Below the pieces are notes generated by a model. That model had not been told where the DNA came from. It did not search any database and was given only the letters and a program-made list of their open reading frames with translations. A program made the position numbers and the translations under genes. Shown one piece after another: positions 59,218-64,000 of a stretch of DNA of 64,000 bases; position 1 is the stretch's first letter; the number at the start of each line of letters is the position of its first letter. Origin of the DNA: Candidatus Eremiobacteraceae bacterium (GTDB lineage Bacteria > Vulcanimicrobiota > Vulcanimicrobiia > Eremiobacterales > Eremiobacteraceae); contig DASTCX010000016.1 of the NCBI GenBank assembly GCA_035710745.1, positions 124,001 through 188,000 of the forward strand, in the 5' to 3' direction.

Positions 59218-60593
59218 TGGCCGTCGCATCGAGGCCCGATCGAGTCTTTCTCGCAAGTCTCGGCTGTGCGAAGAACCTCGTCGACAGCGAGGTCATGCTC
59301 GGCCGTCTCGCATCGGACGGGTGGGCGCTGACGACCGACGCCGACGACGCGGATGCGATCGTCGTCAACACGTGCTCGTTCATCGACCCCGCGAAGGCGG
59401 AGTCGACCGACGAGATACTCCGCTACGCCGGCGCGAAGCGAAGCGGGCAGCTCCTCATCGTCGCCGGCTGTCTCGCGCAGCGCTACGGCGCCGAACTGCG
59501 CGAGCTCGTTCCTGAGATCGACGCCGTCGTCGGTACCGGCGCGTTTCCGAAGATCCGCGAGATAATCGAAGAGGCGCGCAGCGGCGCGCGTCCGCTTCAT
59601 CTCGAGGATCGCGACGCGTACATCGACCGGCTCGGCTTTCTGCCGCGCGTCGTCACGACGCCGCGCGCTACCGCGTACTTGAAAGTCTCGGAAGGCTGCA
59701 ACCATATCTGCGCGTTCTGCATCATCCCGACGCTGCGCGGCATCGGCAAGAGCCGGACGATCGAATCGCTCGTCGCCGAAGCGGAGTCGCTCGTCGCCGG
59801 CGGCGCGCAAGAGCTCGTCATCGTCGCGCAAGACACGTCGGATTTCGGACGCGACATCGGCATGAAAGACGGCCTCGCGCAACTCATCGAGGCGTTCGAG
59901 TCGATCGACGGCCTGCGCTGGGTGCGGCTGCTCTATCTCTACCCGACGTCGGTGACGAAGCGCATCGTCGACTCGATGCGCGCATCGACGAAGGTCGTGC
60001 CGTACGTCGACATGCCGCTCCAGCACTCGCATCCCGACGTGCTCAAAGCGATGCGGCGTCCGCCCCAGCCACAGCGGTATCTCGAATTGTTCGACGAGAT
60101 CAGAACCGCGTTGCCGGGCGCGACGATCCGGAGCACGTTCATCGTCGGCTTCCCAGGCGAGACGGACGAGCACTTCGAGCATCTGCTCTCGTTCATCGCC
60201 GGAGCAAAACTCGATCGTGCGGGTTTCTTCGAATACTCGCGCGAGGAAGGCACGGCCGCCTATGCGATGCAGAACCGCGTCGCGACGCGCGTCAAACGCG
60301 AGCGGATCGCCCGGGCGCGCGATCTGCAGCGAACGATATCGAACGCGAACGACGCGGCGCGGATCGGCGAGCGGCTCGACGTGCTCATCGAACAGCGACG
60401 GTTAATGCCCGCGTCATCGAATATTCGAGCGGCGCTCGGGACACGGCTCGTGTCTGTCGGCCGCTCTATGCGCGAAGCGCCAAGCGTTGACGGAAACGTC
60501 TACATCGCGGGCGAGCACGCTGTCGGTTCATTTGTGGATTGCACCATCAACGGGCATACTGAATTCGACCGATACGGGACGCTTGCCGGGTAA
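59217..60593 (+). CDS. rimO: Ribosomal protein S12 methylthiotransferase
   Basis: Radical SAM enzyme that methylthiolates Asp88 of ribosomal protein uS12, 458 aa. Start GTG 59217 overlaps the yajQ stop (TAGTG). N-terminal UPF0004 domain cysteines are C17 (SLGCAKNLVDSE, the RimO signature; MiaB has a different one), C53 and C85. The radical SAM triad is C161/C165/C168 in EGCNHICAFC. The TRAM domain at the C-terminus ends RYGTLAG. Normal length. Confidence 0.96.
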   Translation: MAVASRPDRVFLASLGCAKNLVDSEVMLGRLASDGWALTTDADDADAIVVNTCSFIDPAKAESTDEILRYAGAKRSGQLLIVAGCLAQRYGAELRELVPEIDAVVGTGAFPKIREIIEEARSGARPLHLEDRDAYIDRLGFLPRVVTTPRATAYLKVSEGCNHICAFCIIPTLRGIGKSRTIESLVAEAESLVAGGAQELVIVAQDTSDFGRDIGMKDGLAQLIEAFESIDGLRWVRLLYLYPTSVTKRIVDSMRASTKVVPYVDMPLQHSHPDVLKAMRRPPQPQRYLELFDEIRTALPGATIRSTFIVGFPGETDEHFEHLLSFIAGAKLDRAGFFEYSREEGTAAYAMQNRVATRVKRERIARARDLQRTISNANDAARIGERLDVLIEQRRLMPASSNIRAALGTRLVSVGRSMREAPSVDGNVYIAGEHAVGSFVDCTINGHTEFDRYGTLAG

Positions 60594-60646
60594 GGGGGGC
60601 CTGCGAGCGCGTTGTCCAAGCCTGTTTCCTCCATAGGGAAGGCGAT

Positions 60647-61957
60647 TTGAGCGAAGAGACGACCGACGAGCGGCTCGGTGACGAGCAGCCTGCGGATGAG
60701 CAGGCGCCCGACGACACCGCCGCACCCGAATCGACACCGCAACCCCTGCCCCGCCCCCGCAAGCGTACGATAGGACTTGCCGTCGCGCTCGCGCTGCTGT
60801 GCATCTTCGCGACCGCGGTGACCGCATACGTCACGGTGAAGGGCGGTATCCGGCAAGCGCTCGAGGGGGTTTTCGCCCCAGACCTGCCGTCTGTTTTCGG
60901 TAAAGACCAGATCCGCGTCTTGGTCATGGGTATCGACGACAGCTGGACCGACACCGACGAAGTCTATACGTCGCAATCCCGCTCCGACACGAACATCGCC
61001 GTATCGATCGACTTGCATTCGCATCAGATCGGCGTCGTCTCCATCCCGCGCGACCTCTGGGTGGACATCCCGAAGGACGGCTACGGCAAGCTCAACGAGG
61101 CGATCGCCGACGGCGGGCCGGAGCGAACCGAAGCGACGCTCGAAAAGAACCTCGGCACGCCGCCCTTCGACTACTACATGGTCCTCAACATCAACGCGAC
61201 GAAGGAAGTCGTCGACGCGATCGGCGGCCTCGACGTCGACGTCGAAAAGGACATGGACTACGACGACAACTGGGGGCACCTGCACATCCATTTGAAGAAG
61301 GGGCTCCACCATCTCGACGGCGATCAAGTCGTCGGTTACATTCGATACCGCCACGACGCCGAAGGCGACTTCGGCCGTATGCGCCGGCAGCGCCAAGTGG
61401 TCTCGCTGTTGGTGAAGCGGATGAAGGATCCGTCGATCGTGACGAAGATCATTCCGCTCATCGGCGTCGTCCGCCAAAATGTCCGCACGAACTTGTCCTT
61501 CGACCAAATGCGCGCGCTTGCGATTGGCCTGCAAGACGTGACGCCGCAGATGGTCCACGAGGCCGAAGTACCGGCGAACGTCGGGTGGACCGACGGCGAG
61601 TCCGTCTTGTTCGCAGACCAGTCGCAAGCACAATCGATCGTCCATAAATATCTCGTGGTCGGCTTCAGCAATACGTTCGATCCCTCGACCGTGCATGTGA
61701 GGGTCGAGAACGGGTCCGGTACGCCCGGCGCAGCGTCGGCGATGGCGGACTATCTGCGTCGCCGCGGCTTCACGATCGTCGAGACGGGCAACGCGTCGAC
61801 GTTCAACAATCCGAGGACGAAGATCACGGGCGCCGACCAAAAGGTCGTAGCGGAAGTCGTCAAGGACATGCCGGTGCACAATCCGGCGATCGCGGTCGGA
61901 ACGGTTCAGGGCGGCGACGTCGACATCGTCGTCGGTCAGGACTACAGGACGCAATAA
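60647..61957 (+). CDS. LytR-CpsA-Psr (LCP) family glycopolymer transferase
   Basis: 436 aa from TTG 60647 (AGGGAAGG upstream). Acidic N-tail, one membrane helix (about 42-63), then the LCP domain: MGIDDSWT, R112/D114 in SRSDTN, R135 in SIPRDLWVD, and RYRHDAEGDFGRMRRQRQV. A LytR_C domain (about 350-430, VRVENGSGTPGAA) completes the protein. LCP enzymes move polymer from lipid carriers onto peptidoglycan; in a diderm the acceptor may be capsule or a wall-linked glycan. The deacetylase follows 10 bases later. Confidence 0.93.
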   Translation: MSEETTDERLGDEQPADEQAPDDTAAPESTPQPLPRPRKRTIGLAVALALLCIFATAVTAYVTVKGGIRQALEGVFAPDLPSVFGKDQIRVLVMGIDDSWTDTDEVYTSQSRSDTNIAVSIDLHSHQIGVVSIPRDLWVDIPKDGYGKLNEAIADGGPERTEATLEKNLGTPPFDYYMVLNINATKEVVDAIGGLDVDVEKDMDYDDNWGHLHIHLKKGLHHLDGDQVVGYIRYRHDAEGDFGRMRRQRQVVSLLVKRMKDPSIVTKIIPLIGVVRQNVRTNLSFDQMRALAIGLQDVTPQMVHEAEVPANVGWTDGESVLFADQSQAQSIVHKYLVVGFSNTFDPSTVHVRVENGSGTPGAASAMADYLRRRGFTIVETGNASTFNNPRTKITGADQKVVAEVVKDMPVHNPAIAVGTVQGGDVDIVVGQDYRTQ

Positions 61958-61967
61958 CGGCCCCGGC

Positions 61968-62786
61968 GTGAAGCGTTTTCTGATCGCCGCGGCGATAGTC
62001 GCGGTCGTTCTCGGCCTGGTCGTCGGCCTGCGGCGCTGGATACACCACGCGCAACTCGAGCTCGTACCCGTCCTCATCGTACCGGGCGAAGATGCGCACA
62101 CCATCGTCGATCCGCCGCCTGGAGCGATCGCGACGCGCATGATGCTCGACCTGCGCGAGATTGTCTCGCGGCCGTCGCGTCCGCGGCTCGCCGTGCTGAC
62201 GTTCGATGACGGGCCGTATCCGGTCGAGACGCCGGCGCTGGCCGACGAGCTCGCCCGGCTCCATCTCCCCGCCGAATTTTTCCTCATCGGCCGCGACGCT
62301 CTGCAACAGCCGGCGATCGCGCGCCGACTCGGCAGCGGCGGCAACGAGACCGGCAACCACAGCATGACGCACCCCGAGATGTCGTCGCTCGCGTACGACG
62401 CGCAGCGCGCCGAGATCGAGCAAGGTGCGGTCGCGGTGAGCGCTACGACCGGACAGCGCGTCGTCTATTTCAGGCCGCCGCACGGCAACTACGACGAAAA
62501 CACCATCAAGGCGGCGCTCGACCTGCGGGAGACGGTCGCGCTCTGGAACGACGATCCAGGCGATTGGCGCACGCTGTCGCCGGATGCGATAGCCAAGCTC
62601 GCGGTCGAGCAGGCCCGTGCGCCAGTCGTCATCTTGCTCCACGACGGGAAAGACTCGACCATCGGTGCGCTGCCCGCGATCGTCGGCGCATTCCGCCGCG
62701 CCGGTTATCGATTCGTGACGTTGAGCGAACTGCAAAGAGAGGTGCCCGTCGACGAGATCAACGATCCGATAAGGGTGACGCTGTGA
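61968..62786 (+). CDS. Polysaccharide deacetylase, NodB homology domain
   Basis: 272 aa, GTG start 61968. One N-terminal membrane segment (about 4-21), then the NodB domain: D80/D81 in TFDDGP (catalytic base and metal), H131 and H135 in NHSMTH (metal), RPPHG near 169, and LLHDG toward the end. Probably removes acetyl groups from peptidoglycan or an exopolysaccharide in the periplasm. Pairing with the LCP enzyme suggests joint work on one wall polymer (inference). The next small gene overlaps by four bases (GTGA). Confidence 0.93.
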   Translation: MKRFLIAAAIVAVVLGLVVGLRRWIHHAQLELVPVLIVPGEDAHTIVDPPPGAIATRMMLDLREIVSRPSRPRLAVLTFDDGPYPVETPALADELARLHLPAEFFLIGRDALQQPAIARRLGSGGNETGNHSMTHPEMSSLAYDAQRAEIEQGAVAVSATTGQRVVYFRPPHGNYDENTIKAALDLRETVALWNDDPGDWRTLSPDAIAKLAVEQARAPVVILLHDGKDSTIGALPAIVGAFRRAGYRFVTLSELQREVPVDEINDPIRVTL

Positions 62787-62995
62787 AACGACAGATCATC
62801 AAGACGAAGCCGGTTCGGCCGTATCGCGTCGCGCGCATCATCATAGCGGCGTTCGTCATCGCGATCGTCGCAGCGCTCGCCTTCGAGCTATGGACGAGGG
62901 CGCATGCGGCGCACGCATTAGCGGCCCACGCGGTCTTGCTGCTGCAGGACTCGCCGACAGCGGTCTCAAATCCGCCAAGCCCCGCCGTCCTGTAG
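62783..62995 (+). CDS. Small single-span membrane protein, unknown
   Basis: 70 aa from GTG 62783, whose GTGA overlaps the deacetylase stop, a common coupling signal. Basic N-terminus (KRQIIKTKPVRPYRVAR), one membrane helix (IIIAAFVIAIVAALAFEL), and an Ala/His-rich short tail ending SPAVL. Too small for confident family assignment. Its fixed position between the wall enzyme and hpf suggests a subunit or chaperone of the LCP/deacetylase pair. Confidence 0.7.
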   Translation: MKRQIIKTKPVRPYRVARIIIAAFVIAIVAALAFELWTRAHAAHALAAHAVLLLQDSPTAVSNPPSPAVL

Positions 62996-63010
62996 TTGAA
63001 GGGGATGCCG

Positions 63011-63544
63011 ATGCAGATCTACATCAAGGGTCACGGGCTGCACGTCACCGATGCGCTGCGAACCTACGCCGAAGAGAAGATCGGTCATCTCGACCACTAT
63101 TTCGATCACATCATCGACGCGCATATCACGATGCGTACCGAACGCAGCGCGCAGATCGTCGACGTGACGCTTCACGTCCGTCACTACATCATCAAAGCGG
63201 AAGAACGATCGGGCGATATGTACGCGTCGATCGATCTCGTCCGCGACCGCCTCGAGCAACAGATCCGCAAGTATAAAACGCGCTTGATCGACCGCCACCA
63301 TCGCGGCAACGGTAAGCTCGAGAGCGAGACCGGATCGGCGCCACCGCCCGACACCGACGAATCGCCGCGCATCGTCCGCTCGAAACGCTTCAACGTCAAG
63401 CCGATGAACGCAGAAGATGCGGCGCACCAGATGGAGCTGCTCGATCACAGCTTCTTCGTCTTCGTGAACGAAGAGACCGAACAGCTCAACATCCTCTACC
63501 GTCGGAAGGGCGGCGATCTCGGCATCATCGTGCCGGTGACCTGA
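63011..63544 (+). CDS. hpf: Ribosome hibernation promoting factor, long form
   Basis: 177 aa. Binds the decoding centre and dimerises ribosomes into 100S particles in stationary phase. N-terminal HPF/RaiA domain (MQIYIKGHGLHVTDAL to about 100) and a C-terminal dimerisation domain (IVRSKRFNVKPMNAEDAAHQMELL, given in parts: RSKRFNVKPMNAEDA; HSFFVFVNEETEQLNILYRR) mark the long form. Start ATG 63011 is chosen for GGGG spacing of 6 and the family opening; ATG 63005 and TTG 62996 are alternatives. Followed by three palindromic repeats. Confidence 0.95.
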   Translation: MQIYIKGHGLHVTDALRTYAEEKIGHLDHYFDHIIDAHITMRTERSAQIVDVTLHVRHYIIKAEERSGDMYASIDLVRDRLEQQIRKYKTRLIDRHHRGNGKLESETGSAPPPDTDESPRIVRSKRFNVKPMNAEDAAHQMELLDHSFFVFVNEETEQLNILYRRKGGDLGIIVPVT

Positions 63545-63561
63545 AACGCCAGGAGGGTATG

Positions 63562-63686
63562 TAGCGGTCGAGCTTCAGCTCGACCGCCGCGGCCTATGCA
63601 AGAAGGGGAGCGGTCGAGATTCATCTCGACCGCCGCGGCTTATGCAAGAAGGGGAGCGGTCGAGATTCATCTCGACCGCCGCGGCC
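63562..63686 (+). repeat. Three tandem palindromic repeats after hpf
   Basis: Copies begin at 63562 (stem GAGCT/AGCTC), 63606 and 63652 (stem GAGAT/ATCTC), all with TTCA in the loop region instead of TTTA. The two later copies are joined by the same TATGCAAGAAGGG spacer, giving a period of about 46 bases. All plus-oriented. Confidence 0.92.
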
Positions 63687-64000
63687 TTTCTAAGCGGCGG
63701 GTAAGCGCAGTCCGACTAGCGAAACCGCCCTCGAGATTATGTTCCTTCATCTTATCATCGTCGCCGCGCTCCTATCGAACGGTTCGCACTGCGGCCGAGT
63801 CGCGGGAAGCCACGCGGCGCTCGTCTACCGGATCCCAGCCGACGCTCAGGCGTCGCGCTTGCCCACGCACGCGCGGGCGACGCGGCCCTCTGCCCACCGA
63901 ACCTCGATTGACGAGACCCTCGCGACGCCCCGGCATCGCTTTAGCCTCACGACGCAACTCCGGCGCTGAGACGCGGTTTCGGCCCGCAAAGGCCGCCGCT
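63687..64000. other. Right-hand end: no convincing gene
   Basis: About 310 bases with no gene that can be supported well. One short frame at 63739-63969 is described separately. hpf is often followed by secA in bacteria, but no secA sequence is visible before the window ends. Confidence 0.5.
63739..63969 (+). CDS. Doubtful small exported protein
   Basis: 76 aa with a hydrophobic start (MFLHLIIVAALLSNG) that would work as a signal, then a basic, low-complexity Arg/Ala/Thr stretch with no family resemblance. No SD is evident. Could be a non-coding frame. Confidence 0.25.
   Translation: MFLHLIIVAALLSNGSHCGRVAGSHAALVYRIPADAQASRLPTHARATRPSAHRTSIDETLATPRHRFSLTTQLRR

Noticed and set aside
60500-62365. 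621-residue minus-strand frame opposite rimO end, LCP and deacetylase
   Set aside because: It runs across three real gene boundaries and shows shadow composition.

Overview
The window is a high-GC (roughly 60-65 % by eye) chromosomal segment of a diderm bacterium. Outer-membrane TonB-dependent receptors, a TolC-type efflux channel and an HtrA protease indicate two membranes. Heat-shock control combines a CIRCE operator with an HspR-type repressor, and menaquinone is made by the futalosine route. This mix, the receptors with carboxypeptidase-regulatory-like N-termini, and the dispersed palindromic repeats fit Candidatus Eremiobacterota (WPS-2/Vulcanimicrobiota) best. Acidobacteriota or another deep phylum is possible, because no 16S rRNA or other marker is present. 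No tRNA, rRNA, IS element, prophage or CRISPR array was seen.

Layout. 1-2.4 kb: end of an acyl-CoA dehydrogenase, then sucC-sucD. 2.7-12.9 kb: two large TonB-dependent receptors flanking a tandem pair of exported paralogues (one frameshifted), then a beta-propeller lipoprotein. 13-20 kb: an acyl-CoA dehydrogenase, then the cell-division set ftsE-ftsX-EnvC-like M23 factor and two tandem CtpA-type proteases. 20-27 kb: an acetyl-CoA-synthetase-like ligase overlapping metH, another acyl-CoA dehydrogenase, and a novel helical-repeat exported protein. 28-33 kb (minus strand): the heat-shock cluster htrA-dnaK-grpE-dnaJ-hspR behind a CIRCE-overlapped promoter. 33.4-36.2 kb: a third TonB-dependent receptor. 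36.2-45.2 kb (minus strand): a nine-gene operon running gntR, SPFH, exported protein, YIP1-like, TolC-like, membrane-fusion protein, two MacB-type permeases, ATPase, with a strong promoter and candidate operator. 45.3-51.6 kb: RNase J, an orphan DppC-type permease, an exported protein of unknown function, and ftsK. 51.7-54.7 kb: mqnE-mqnA-mqnC. 54.9-57.8 kb (minus strand): a BamE-like lipoprotein and two paralogous unknown proteins downstream of mnmA. 58-63.5 kb: a rodZ-like gene, yajQ, rimO, an LCP enzyme, a polysaccharide deacetylase, a 70-aa membrane protein and hpf.

The gene groups fit envelope growth and division (FtsEX/EnvC, CtpA, FtsK, LCP, RodZ), envelope protein quality control (HtrA, DnaK system), nutrient uptake and efflux, and respiration (SucCD, menaquinone).

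The most striking element that ordinary genes do not explain is a family of about 20 oriented palindromic repeats (AGCGGTCGA-xx-TTTA-yy-TCGACCGC-CGCGG) whose stems change in compensated pairs. They sit only at gene 3' ends or between co-directional genes, never in divergent promoter regions, sometimes as exact 50-bp tandems. Other leads are the CIRCE promoter, a TGTGA-N6-TCACA palindrome before the third receptor, the GntR operon promoter and operator, and several uncharacterised protein families. All functions are inferred from sequence reading alone; no database search was run.
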